Counted from the first letter of the stretch, positions 1 through 6,807 are shown. The stretch: DNA of 9,846 nucleotides from Nitrososphaerales archaeon TH5896 (GCA_014523625.1 JAATVP010000226.1:1-9846); one strand, 5' to 3'. Notes: a model not told the origin generated them from the letters alone. Numbers and translations: made by a program.

Positions 1-171
1 TCCGGAAACCCAACAAAGAAGGAGCTAACATATTACATGTTTGATAGAAAGAAGGACAAGTATAAACAGAAACAGATCTCAACTTGTTACCAGACAAACC
101 TATCAACACTCAAAAATAAAAGAGTATGTTTTAGATTGCACCTTTTCTTTCTCCAGACGTGGTAGCAGAAG
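1..171 (+). other. Open frame entering from the left edge, possible gene end
   Basis: Frame 1 is open from the first base to a TAG at 169-171, about 56 codons. Its first part is rich in Lys, Tyr and Asp (for example LTYYMFDRKKDKYK) and could be the C-terminus of a gene that starts outside the window. Its last 40 bases run over the end of the minus-strand membrane protein gene, and that part of the translation (Phe, Leu, Trp rich) looks non-coding. I recognise no family. It may be chance. Confidence 0.15.
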
Positions 172-286
172 TAGATGTAGATTTCCTCTCTTCTGACTTC
201 CTGCTTGCCCTTGACCAGAACAGTATCCCTGTTAATATTACAAAGGCACCAGCTACTATGCCATACATGAATACTTGATCTGCCAT
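131..286 (-). CDS. Small single-pass membrane protein (51 aa), hypothetical
   Basis: The ATG at 286 gives a 51-residue protein. It has a short N-terminus (MADQVFMYG), one hydrophobic segment at about residues 8-24 (IVAGAFVILTGILFW), then a basic Ser/Thr-rich tail (SRASRKSEERKS...). This predicts a single-pass protein with the positive tail in the cytoplasm. The frame is open 24 codons further upstream, but that extension runs into the reverse complement of an ester cyclase remnant and has no membrane or signal character, so the internal ATG is preferred. There is no good ribosome binding site. An AT-rich CCTTTAAGAAATA stretch about 35 bases before the ATG could be a TATA element. Small one-helix proteins of this kind are common in Nitrososphaeria, but the function is unknown. 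Confidence 0.65.
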   Translation of the reverse strand: MADQVFMYGIVAGAFVILTGILFWSRASRKSEERKSTSTSATTSGERKGAI

Positions 287-295
287 AATTAATAA

Positions 296-487
296 TACAC
301 ACACTATGGTGTTATGGTATTTCTTAAAGGCTCTGGTATACATAAAGGAAAATTTCAAGGATTTTCTTCAACACACAAGTCAGTGAACATCAGATCTGCG
401 CATCTATATAAATTAAAAGATGAAAAAATTATAAGACATTGGGGCGTAGTCGATCAATTGAATTTCTTAAAGCAAACCGAAAATTAA
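296..487 (+). pseudogene. SnoaL-like ester cyclase, C-terminal half only
   Basis: The frame from 296 to the TAA at 485-487 encodes about 63 residues that match the C-terminal half of the SnoaL-like polyketide cyclase / ester cyclase family. The HKGKFQGFSSTHKSVNIRSA stretch corresponds to the family's 'GTHxGxFxGIPPTGKxVxF' strand. KLKDEKIIRHWGVVDQLNFL corresponds to the very typical 'RxxDGKIVEHWxVxDxLGLxxQLG' C-terminus. The family is usually about 130-150 aa, so the N-terminal half is missing: an in-frame TAA sits just upstream at 293-295 and no suitable start exists. The remnant ends near the start of the divergent small membrane protein gene, as if the missing part was deleted or replaced. 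Family assignment is good; exact substrate is unknown. Confidence 0.7.
318..330 (-). promoter_or_regulatory. Possible TATA element for the small membrane protein
   Basis: On the minus strand, CCTTTAAGAAATA lies about 32-44 bases before the ATG at 286. The spacing is slightly long for a leaderless archaeal promoter. The site lies inside the ester cyclase remnant on the other strand, so if real it arose within or survived beside decaying coding sequence. Confidence 0.25.
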
Positions 488-514
488 GGATGCTAAAATG
501 GTATGGATCCGTGA

Positions 515-789
515 TTATTCATTGAAGTAGTGCCTACTGTACATACAGCGAAATTCATTAAGGCATTAAGTGATTCATTTTCCAACAAGATTGCTGTTAA
601 GGGACGATTAAATCAACAGCAAGAGGTACATGCAGTCTTGTTCTTCTTTGAACTGTACTCAAAGGCGTTTTTAGCTTAGATGATATCAGTTTATTTGGCG
701 TTCCTAATATCGTTAATGATATAATTTTTGAATCGAGCGCTTCAATTTTTTTGGCATCTGAGATTTTAGCAGAGGGAATTTTATTGTAA
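515..789 (+). pseudogene. Unrecognised coding remnant, frameshifted
   Basis: Two adjacent open stretches look coding but need a frame change between them. The first, 515-679, reads EVVPTVHTAKFIKALSDSFS... and ends at a TAG. The second, read from about 652 and ending at TAA 787-789, contains SLDDISLFGVPNIVNDIIFE followed by SSASIFLASEILAEGILL. Both have natural-looking composition for an AT-rich archaeon, and the second could be a C-terminus. Neither has a good start codon or promoter. I do not recognise a family, so this may be an eroded gene or chance. Confidence 0.3.
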
Positions 790-891
790 TTATTATTTGT
801 TCTAATAAATCATCAAATCAATCATATGAGATACATTGTCATAATATTTTAAATCAATGGGTAATATTCTTAGATTTGCATGGCAATGTGC

Positions 892-1164
892 TTATTCAGA
901 GTCGAATCTGGAATCAGTTCCTGAATGCCATAACAATCTATGGACCAGTATTGAGTTCAGAAACTACTTTGTAATTAATTGCAAACACACATGGAATCTG
1001 AGCCAGCTTTGGGTTGGTTTGTAAAACTCTTTCTCTAAGGGATATTGATGATTATTCTGGTCTATCTCATCATAAAACGGTTGTAAATGGGATTGAACTT
1101 CACTAAGATCTCCAGAAGTATATGAACCCACGTAGTGGGTAGGCACAAGGATGTGTAAACCATT
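892..1164 (-). other. Weak coding-like stretch, unassigned
   Basis: The minus strand is open from about 1164 to a TAG at 964-966. A GTG at 1146 gives 60 residues beginning PTHYVGSYTSGDLSEVQSHL. After the TAG the same frame continues to a TAA at 892-894 with plausible composition. No start signal, promoter or recognised domain is present. It could be another eroded gene with a nonsense codon, or an accidental frame. Between 789 and 1205 I see nothing else that can be supported. Confidence 0.15.
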
Positions 1165-1204
1165 TTTGACTTAAATTTTGGGCTCAATAACCATCAACCT
1201 ATAG

Positions 1205-1306
1205 AGTATTGTTGAGTTTCCTGAAGATATGGGATGGGTTGAAGAAGACCGTACGAGCGGATTCTATCACCTGACGGAGATTGGAAAGATGAAAGATGAA
1301 AACTGA
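1205..1306 (+). pseudogene. C-terminal fragment of a winged-helix transcription regulator
   Basis: A 33-codon open stretch ends at TGA 1304-1306 and contains MGWVEEDRTSGFYHLTEIGK. This is the standard wing of small archaeal winged-helix regulators (PadR/HxlR/ArsR-like: 'GlveeertgrfYrLTekGk'). The preceding helix-turn-helix is absent: an in-frame TAG lies at 1202-1204, and the other frames upstream do not supply it. This is the end of a lost regulator gene. The fragment is short, so the exact subfamily cannot be given. Confidence 0.45.
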
Positions 1307-1380
1307 TGGTGCTTCAGAAATGATAGTTTGGATACGATCCACTAAATACTGGTCACAACCATTCTAGCCTCATTAAAAGC

Positions 1381-1395
1381 TTTAATATTTATACT
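1381..1395 (+). promoter_or_regulatory. TATA box of the zinc-ribbon gene
   Basis: TTTAATATTTATACT is centred about 26 bases before the ATG at 1414. There is no Shine-Dalgarno motif between them. This is the arrangement expected for a leaderless archaeal transcript starting at or next to the ATG. Confidence 0.55.
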
Positions 1396-1413
1396 ACTAT
1401 TGATCTCAACAGT

Positions 1414-1557
1414 ATGCCCGGGCTTCATAAAATTAAATGCATTAGTTGTGGCACTATGTTTATGTCTGAAACAAACACTGCCGAAAAGTGTCCAGCGTGC
1501 TCGGAACAGATTCAAGATAATATGCAACATGGAAGTACTAGCCGTAGGCGCGGATAA
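1414..1557 (+). CDS. Small zinc-ribbon protein (47 aa)
   Basis: The frame from ATG 1414 to TAA 1555-1557 encodes 47 residues. Two CxxC knuckles, C9-I-S-C12 and C26-P-A-C29, are separated by 13 residues, the pattern of a rubredoxin-like zinc ribbon that binds one Zn2+. The first knuckle is followed by Gly and aromatic/Met residues (CISCGTMFMSE), and the tail is basic (STSRRRG), which would suit nucleic-acid or ribosome contact. Stand-alone zinc ribbons of this size are frequent in Thaumarchaeota; their roles are mostly unknown. The leaderless promoter supports the start. It stands alone: remnants lie upstream, and the next feature is convergent. I think it is a real gene because all four Cys and the promoter are intact. 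Confidence 0.75.
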   Translation: MPGLHKIKCISCGTMFMSETNTAEKCPACSEQIQDNMQHGSTSRRRG

Positions 1558-1588
1558 AGTCTCTTATTGAAAACAGCTTAGTCTGAAT

Positions 1589-1605
1589 GGACGTTTTTCA
1601 CGTCC
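1589..1605. repeat. Small hairpin downstream of the zinc-ribbon gene
   Basis: GGACGT-TTTTC-ACGTCC is a perfect 6-bp stem with a 5-base loop, 32 bases after the zinc-ribbon stop codon. There is no following T-run, so it is not a classic terminator. It may simply mark the 3' untranslated region. Confidence 0.35.
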
Positions 1606-1638
1606 TGAAAACAACTCAATAACTCTAACTTCGGAAGC

Positions 1639-1659
1639 ATCGATACCGCGGTAATCGAT
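1639..1659. repeat. Interrupted palindrome in the convergent spacer
   Basis: ATCGAT-ACCGCGGT-A-ATCGAT: a perfect 8-bp palindrome (ACCGCGGT) flanked on each side by the palindrome ATCGAT, with one extra A on the right. It is a GC-rich island in an AT-rich spacer. A protein-binding or RNA structure role is possible but not shown. Confidence 0.35.
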
Positions 1660-1663
1660 CTTA

Positions 1664-1706
1664 GGAAAGACTACGAAATAACAAATTATTTGCCTATTAT
1701 CTTTCC
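1664..1706. repeat. Nested inverted repeat between convergent genes
   Basis: An outer 7-bp stem GGAAAGA (1664-1670) / TCTTTCC (1700-1706) encloses an inner 6-bp stem AAATAA (1676-1681) / TTATTT (1686-1691) with a CAAA loop. The structure lies between the ends of the zinc-ribbon gene and the minus-strand pseudogene. It could fold in transcripts from either strand and may act as a bidirectional 3' end. Confidence 0.35.
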
Positions 1707-1733
1707 AAGCTTCTAGCGATGTCTTTTCTATAG

Positions 1734-2515
1734 TTATTCATTGCCCCCATCATTTTCATCCTCATTCTGCTGGTCTTCCTCCTCTTCGTTATCATCGCTA
1801 CCTAAATTGCCATCCTCAGAACTTTGTTCTTCAGCATCAACTTCATCCTGATCGTCTACAGGTGGGTAGTAGAAGTAGTAGGAGGAACAAATACAGTTGG
1901 GGCTAGCGTGCTATCGCTCCCTGTCCCACTAGGCATTATCCTGTAGAGACTTCCAAGCCCCTCGGCTCCTCTATCATATGTAAGAATATACAGATTACCA
2001 TCAAGTCCAGTTTCTATATCACTGATTCCTGTAAAACCTGTACCAAATGTCACAGCAGAGATTTCATCATCACTATCTGCAATTAGATCACTTAACAAGG
2101 GGTCATTTACCAGATTTAAGCCAGTTCTATCAGCATTTGGTTCAAAGTGCTGTCCCACATCACCGTTGAATCATATCACATTTGTTCCCTTGTTTATAGC
2201 TGCAGTTTCAGGGACGAATGATTGAGCAATGAACCTTGCTTCATCATCCTCACCTGGTCCATGATGCCCTTCATTTGGTATTAATATCACAAGATTCTTG
2301 TCATTCTGTGAGAGAGTATATTGTTCACTACCAAAAATATCAGTTGCAGCATTAGATGTACTATTATTTGCCTCCGAAGATTGCATAATGTCTGCGGGAC
2401 CCTCGGTTGAAACAGAGGTAGATGCATTTACATCCTTAAATAGTGAGACAACTCCCATTGATTTAAGAGTTAGAGCAAATAAGGAGGATATCAATAATGA
2501 CTGACGTCTATTCAA
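1734..2515 (-). pseudogene. Chimeric pseudogene: cupredoxin N-terminal half fused to GSDH-type propeller end
   Basis: Start: a TTG at 2515 gives MNRRQSLLISSLFALTLKSM..., a basic then hydrophobic signal peptide ending near DVNA|S. The secreted part contains LVILIPNEGHHGPGEDDEAR and SFVPETAAINKGTNVI-(stop)-FNGDVG, the first half of a thaumarchaeal plastocyanin-like cupredoxin. The stop (TGA, 2171-2173) stands where the family has Trp (WFNGD). The same frame then changes to HFEPNADRTGLNL... and FGTGFTGISDIETGLDGNLY followed by ILTYDRG...LYRIM, the last blade of a glucose/sorbosone (PQQ-type) dehydrogenase. The copper-ligand half of the cupredoxin and most of the propeller are missing. At about 1856-1870 a one-base loss shifts the frame: the current frame stops at 1856, but the -1 frame continues into a 41-residue acidic tail (NEEEEDQQNEDEND) ending at TAA 1734. 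A deletion joining two secreted genes, followed by decay, explains all this. Confidence 0.7.
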
Positions 2516-2540
2516 TTTGCCGCCTAATCTCCTTTTTCTG

Positions 2541-2549
2541 TATATATAA
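2541..2549 (-). promoter_or_regulatory. TATA box of the chimeric pseudogene
   Basis: On the minus strand TTATATATA is centred about 30 bases before the TTG at 2515, the spacing for a nearly leaderless transcript. An AGGAG lies between box and start but 13 bases from the TTG, a poor distance. The strong box supports TTG 2515 as the original start, possibly a mutated ATG. Confidence 0.5.
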
Positions 2550-3057
2550 CTTACTTGTATGCAAAGTAACACACCGCAAGTTCGAATCATTGAGCAGCTG
2601 GGTAGCTTGGTCATTCTGCCTTTGCGTTTTAGAAACGCCAGCAGCGCTGATCGTTGTGAAACTGATGCATCATTGTGAAGGCCGAGCTGCCCCATCTTGC
2701 TATGTGTAAGACATAATAAAAAAATACTGCGAACTGTGAACTGATGCCCCTTAACTCTTAGCAGCACAAGAATCAATTCCTTTTGTTTAGGCCCAAGTTA
2801 TGCTTTCCCAATATTACTCTTTATAACTTGCTGATAATAGCTCTTGCGCGGCTTGTGGCTCAATACCTGGCTGTCTATTACTATTCTTTCTTTTAGCGGC
2901 ATGCTGACTGCAAGCACTGTAGATCTAACTGGCTCTGCAGGTTCCGCAGTTCTTATTTTGATTAGCTTTGTGAACCATACATTAAGCAGCTTGTTATACT
3001 GATGATGATATGCGATGAATAATAAAATCAACTAAATAAGGTTGTCAATGAGTTATA
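2550..3057. other. Gene-free spacer before the P-type ATPase
   Basis: This stretch of about 500 bases has no gene I can support. The frame of the chimeric pseudogene stays open upstream to 2776, but the extra residues have no sense in front of a signal peptide. A minus-strand frame at 2798-3031 (77 codons, ending KSYYQQVIKSNIGKA) has somewhat natural composition but no recognised domain, and it begins in the likely ATPase promoter. AT-rich boxes (AATAATAAAATC, about 3019-3030; ACTAAATAAG, 3031-3040) lie 23-35 bases before the ATPase start and may be its promoter. Confidence 0.4.
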
Positions 3058-6000
3058 ATGGAAGGTCTCTTGCAAGAAAGAGAATGGCATACGAAATCAA
3101 TAGAAGAAGTGTCTGGCATACTACAGGCTAGTATAAATGAAGGATTAGATTTTGCCGAAATTAGACGCAGACAACAAAAGCATGGTCTAAACAAGGTAAG
3201 CATGAAGAAGAAGGAAGGATCCATTGTACTTTTCATTAGACAGTTTAGCCAACCACTTGTATACATATTGGTAGGCGCAGGTATAATAACTGCAATACTC
3301 CAAGAATGGGTTGATACTGCAGTTATCTTTGGTGTCGTCCTAGTTAATACTACCGTAGGGTTCATCCAAGAATCGAAAGCTGGAAAGGCAATAGAAGCAC
3401 TGACCAAGATGATTACGACTGAGGCCACTGTATTTCGCGCTGGTGGTCAGAAAATGAGAATTTCTTCTTATGATATCGTGCCTGGTGATATTGTAGTATT
3501 AAGGCCAGGAGACAAAGTTCCAGCTGATATCCGTCTTTTCAGCTCACGCGATCTAAAGATTGATGAATCACTGCTCACAGGTGAATCTATTCCACAAGAA
3601 AAGGCAGCTGAGTTGATTCTGGAGCCTGACACATATCTGGCAAATCGCATGAATATGGCTTATGCAGGAACTATAGTTACCCATGGTCACGGGATTGGAA
3701 TAGTAGTGCTCATAGGCGATCAGACCGAAACTGGACGTATATCACAAGAAATATCGATTGCACAAGAGATGGTAACACCATTTGGTCGCAAGCTATCTCA
3801 ATTTAGTAAGATACTACTATATGTTGTTCTGGGACTTGCTGCAACCACTTTTGTGTTTGGTACATTACAGCAGAATCACGCTCCTGTTGATATGTTTGTA
3901 GCTTCAGTTGCGCTTGCAGTAGCGGCCATACCCGAAGGACTGCCTGCTGCAGTTACGATCACATTATCAATTGGAGTCAACCGTATGGCCAAGAGGAATT
4001 CCATTATCCGCAAACTACCTGCAGTGGAGACTCTTGGAAGTACTACTGTAATTTGTGCAGACAAAACAGGTACTCTTACGCAGAACCAAATGACAGTAAA
4101 GGACATAATTGCAGGAGGCTATCATTATGAAACTACGGCCACCGGATACAATCCTTCTGCGGGGATGATAATAAAAAAACAACAGATCTCGACAGGTAGC
4201 TCAGATATTTGCAATGAGTCTATAAAAAAAGAAGATGTAGTCACCTTGTCTTATTCCGGATTCACTGCATCTCCAGCTAATGTATCGTCTAAGTATCCAC
4301 TGGTACTTGAGCAATGCCTAATCGCTGGCATGTTATGCAATGAATCCGAACTTCTGGAGAACGAAGATGGAAATTGGGAAGTAAAAGGTGATCCAACTGA
4401 GGGTGCATTGATAGTGTCAGCATTGAAGGCCGGTTTATCGGAACCCAGAATAGAACACAGATTTCCACAAATCGATACTATTCCCTTTGAATCTCATTTA
4501 AAGTTTATGGCCACTCTTCACTTGTCGAAAAATAACACTACTAGTAGTAACAGTAATTATATCATATACGTTAAGGGGGCTACTGAAGAAATAGTGAAAA
4601 GGTGTTGCTACATAATGTTAGAGGATCATGGAGAATTGTCAGGTTCTCCACGACGTTGGCTTACGCAAAACCATTACGATGAAAAAAGTAGCTACCATGA
4701 GGAGGGTACTATAAACACAGGATATCCGTATGATATAAAGAAATTTGTTCATCCCCTGCAATCAAAAGATGAAATAATACAACTCGCAGAGGATATGGCC
4801 AAGCGAGGTCTTCGTGTCATGGCTTTCGCACGCAAAGATATTTCAGTAAATTATAAGGACAAGGTTGAAATCTCCGATATAGCTTATGATTTAGTTTTTC
4901 TTGGTCTTCAGGGTATGATTGATCCGCCGCGCGATGAGGCTATCAGAGCTGTGGATGCTTGTTCAAATGCCGGGATTAAAGTGAAAATGATTACCGGAGA
5001 TAACCTGCATACAGCAATTTTTGTCGCTAATCAGTTAGGGTTGCATACCACTAGTAGTGTTGGTATTGATAACACCGATGGAGAATATATAGAAAAATAT
5101 GAAGGTAAATTCATTGATAAACGCCCTTATTCAGTTTCCGCACTCACCGGTCATGATTTGGCTATTAGCTACAAACAAGGACTTGCAGATGTAGTAGAAA
5201 AAACTGATGTATTTGCTAGGGTATCCCCAGCTCAGAAATTTGATCTGGTCAGAGCTCTTCAGTCAAGAGGCCACATTGTCGCTATGACAGGAGATGGTGT
5301 CAACGATGCGCCAGCTCTCAAACAAGCTGATATCGGGATCGCCATGGGTATAACAGGCACTGACGTTTCAAAAGAAGCTTCTGACATGGTTCTGTCCGAC
5401 GACAACTTTGTGTCTATTGTTTCCGCGGTTGAAGAAGGGCGAGCTATATTTGATAACTTGATGAAATTCTTAACTTGGACTCTTCCAACAAATTTTGGTG
5501 AGGGATTAGTGATATTGGCTGCAATCTTTACCGGGCTAGGCCTACCAATGCTTCCAGTACAAATTCTCTGGGTAAATATGGCAACTGTGATAACCTTGGG
5601 TATCATGTTAATATTTGAACCAAAGGAATCAGATATTATGCAAAGACCTCCCCGCCCGCCCTCTTCTCCTTTGTTGACAAGTGAAATGATTCAAAGAATT
5701 CTACTTACAACTGCAATTATTCTCATAGGTGTTTTTACGCTTTATCTCTGGGAATTAAATAATGAAGGTAGCAGTATAGAAGTGGCTCGAACGGCTGCAC
5801 TGAACGCCCTTGTAATGATCGAAATATTTTATCTGTTAAATTGCAGATCACTAACTAAACCAATATTTCAGATCGGAGTTTTTTCAAATAAGTGGATAGT
5901 GGTAGGTATCCTTTTGATGGTTTTGCTGCAAATTGCGTATACGTATCTACCAGCTATGAACACTATTTTCCAAAGCGCTCCATTAGATTTAGAAACTTGG

Positions 6001-6117
6001 TTAAGAATTATGGTTTTGGCAGCTATTGCATACTTCATAATCGAATTAGATAAGTGGATACGAAGGATGTATAGAAGCAAAGACAGAAAATCCTTAATGG
6101 CGATCAAGAAATTTTAG
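3058..6117 (+). CDS. P2-type cation-transporting ATPase (1019 aa)
   Basis: Membrane pump that uses ATP, through a phospho-aspartate intermediate, to move cations. All catalytic parts are present: N-terminal cation ATPase domain (about 10-80), A-domain TGES (174-177), M4 PEGLP (E293), phosphorylation site DKTGT (D335), KGDPTEGA (442-450), KGATE (506-510; KGAPE in most), DPPR (622-625), TGD (646-648), hinge TGDGVND (744-750), then six C-terminal membrane segments (about 803-1010). Ion-site residues match SERCA in M4 (E293) and M5 (N812, E815), and N840 and T843 in M6, but the position of SERCA D800 is Val844. Such pumps are usually annotated as 'cation-transporting P-type ATPase'; Ca2+ specificity should not be assumed. 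At 1019 aa it is longer than the usual 900 or so, mainly through extra loops in the nucleotide-binding domain (about 375-425 and 525-570). ATG 3058 is the first start after an in-frame TGA at 3049. It is a lone gene with no partner subunit. Confidence 0.93.
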   Translation: MEGLLQEREWHTKSIEEVSGILQASINEGLDFAEIRRRQQKHGLNKVSMKKKEGSIVLFIRQFSQPLVYILVGAGIITAILQEWVDTAVIFGVVLVNTTVGFIQESKAGKAIEALTKMITTEATVFRAGGQKMRISSYDIVPGDIVVLRPGDKVPADIRLFSSRDLKIDESLLTGESIPQEKAAELILEPDTYLANRMNMAYAGTIVTHGHGIGIVVLIGDQTETGRISQEISIAQEMVTPFGRKLSQFSKILLYVVLGLAATTFVFGTLQQNHAPVDMFVASVALAVAAIPEGLPAAVTITLSIGVNRMAKRNSIIRKLPAVETLGSTTVICADKTGTLTQNQMTVKDIIAGGYHYETTATGYNPSAGMIIKKQQISTGSSDICNESIKKEDVVTLSYSGFTASPANVSSKYPLVLEQCLIAGMLCNESELLENEDGNWEVKGDPTEGALIVSALKAGLSEPRIEHRFPQIDTIPFESHLKFMATLHLSKNNTTSSNSNYIIYVKGATEEIVKRCCYIMLEDHGELSGSPRRWLTQNHYDEKSSYHEEGTINTGYPYDIKKFVHPLQSKDEIIQLAEDMAKRGLRVMAFARKDISVNYKDKVEISDIAYDLVFLGLQGMIDPPRDEAIRAVDACSNAGIKVKMITGDNLHTAIFVANQLGLHTTSSVGIDNTDGEYIEKYEGKFIDKRPYSVSALTGHDLAISYKQGLADVVEKTDVFARVSPAQKFDLVRALQSRGHIVAMTGDGVNDAPALKQADIGIAMGITGTDVSKEASDMVLSDDNFVSIVSAVEEGRAIFDNLMKFLTWTLPTNFGEGLVILAAIFTGLGLPMLPVQILWVNMATVITLGIMLIFEPKESDIMQRPPRPPSSPLLTSEMIQRILLTTAIILIGVFTLYLWELNNEGSSIEVARTAALNALVMIEIFYLLNCRSLTKPIFQIGVFSNKWIVVGILLMVLLQIAYTYLPAMNTIFQSAPLDLETWLRIMVLAAIAYFIIELDKWIRRMYRSKDRKSLMAIKKF

Positions 6118-6178
6118 TGTGCAAAGATTGTGAAGCCCTGCCAAGACTATCTGGACTATTAAAGAATAGAAGAAGGGG

Positions 6179-6256
6179 ATGAAAAAAATAGTAGTGAATA
6201 ATCAAGGAGTTCTTATTCGTGCAAAAAGCATAAATGAGTTCAGATCATCTGACTAA
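6179..6256 (+). CDS. Possible 25-aa leader or small protein
   Basis: An ATG at 6179, directly preceded by GAAGAAGGGG, opens a 25-codon frame (MKKIVVNNQGVLIRAKSINE...) ending with TAA at 6254-6256, twelve bases before the next gene's TTG. The Shine-Dalgarno-like purine run is too close to the ATG to be ideal. It could be a short upstream peptide, or the N-terminus of a longer gene now separated by a frame change from the helical protein that follows. I recognise no family. Confidence 0.3.
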   Translation: MKKIVVNNQGVLIRAKSINEFRSSD

Positions 6257-6267
6257 CAATAGAAAAA

Positions 6268-6501
6268 TTGACATTAGGTATTGGGAAGAAGTCTAGTCGA
6301 ACAAAGGCTGATGAAGATCAAAGAGTAGACGACTTAGGACAACTAGTTATAGAATTAGACAAATTGCAAGACTACGTTATCGCGGTCACTGAAGAAAAGA
6401 TAAGTGTAAGTACGGCCTTCTACGAATCTCTTGGTAAGCTTCAATTATTGACAGAAAGGCTCAAAAATTGGAGGGAGCAACACGGCAACTATTATAAGTA
6501 G
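6268..6501 (+). CDS. Small helical protein, hypothetical (77 aa)
   Basis: TTG 6268 to TAG 6499-6501 gives 77 residues. After a Lys/Ser-rich start (GKKSSRTKADEDQRV), the rest is almost certainly alpha-helical: DDLGQLVIELDKLQDYVIAV and KLQLLTERLKNWREQHGNYY show Leu/Val/Ile at a,d-like spacing, so a coiled-coil hairpin or helix bundle is likely. There are no Cys, no membrane segment and no recognised domain. The start is uncertain: the frame is open back to a TGA at 6250 but has no ATG or GTG there, so TTG is the only usual start. It follows the ATPase by 150 bases on the same strand and could be co-transcribed with it, but no functional link is visible. Confidence 0.5.
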   Translation: MTLGIGKKSSRTKADEDQRVDDLGQLVIELDKLQDYVIAVTEEKISVSTAFYESLGKLQLLTERLKNWREQHGNYYK

Positions 6502-6632
6502 CAGCTAAGCAGGACTATGGCTTTCAACAGCTGACTACCTTCCTTAACACTGATGCTTTTAACGAAGAGCTCAAATTAATGACTGCGATAGATGCCGAAA
6601 AGTCAGTGTGGATGAATATCGGTCAATTTTAA
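6498..6632 (+). pseudogene. Coding-like remnant after the helical protein
   Basis: A stretch of 44 codons, open from 6498 to TAA 6630-6632, reads AAKQDYGFQQLTTFLNTDAF followed by NEELKLMTAIDAEKSVWMNIGQF. It resembles real helical protein sequence, but it has no start codon near its beginning and an in-frame TAA at 6495-6497. It lies in a different frame from the 77-aa protein and begins exactly where that one stops, so it may be the frameshifted continuation of a longer ancestral gene. I recognise no family. Confidence 0.3.
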
Positions 6633-6807
6633 TATCTAAAAGACTTCAAATCATTCAGCATTAATTTTTTGGATTTGTATTAGTGCCAAAAAAACCTTTA
6701 AAGCGATTCAACTTACTGCAAGTAACGGCTCATAAGATTGTAAACACCTGTTGAACATTTCCTTGTGGAATAGACGCCCATTTTCGCAGTTCCTCGGATT
6801 TGATTCA
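6633..6807. other. Spacer without a supported gene
   Basis: AT-rich sequence with runs such as ATTTTTTGG (6664-6672) and CCAAAAAAACC (6687-6697). A plus-strand frame at 6751-6972 is rich in Cys, Phe and Ser and runs opposite to the broken minus-strand gene; I read it as a shadow. Nothing else is supported. Confidence 0.4.

Noticed and set aside
1342..1530. Minus-strand frame of 62 codons
   Set aside because: It is the reverse of the zinc-ribbon gene and its promoter.
2570..2640. tRNA-like words on the plus strand: AGTTCGAATC followed by GGGTAGCTTGGTC and a TAG-loop hairpin, in reversed order as in a permuted tRNA
   Set aside because: The supposed T-stem (GCAAG/CATTG) does not pair, no acceptor stem can be formed, and the anticodon stem has a mismatch. 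I regard it as chance resemblance.
2298..2709. Two plus-strand frames opposite the chimeric pseudogene
   Set aside because: The minus strand carries recognisable signal peptide and cupredoxin sequence; the plus-strand frames do not.
2798..3031. Minus-strand frame of 77 codons before the ATPase
   Set aside because: No domain, no ribosome binding site or clear promoter, and it starts inside the probable ATPase promoter. Not strong enough to call a gene.
3045..6107. Several long minus-strand frames inside the ATPase gene
   Set aside because: They follow the codon pattern of the ATPase in reverse and contain no recognisable domain; the plus-strand protein has all family motifs.
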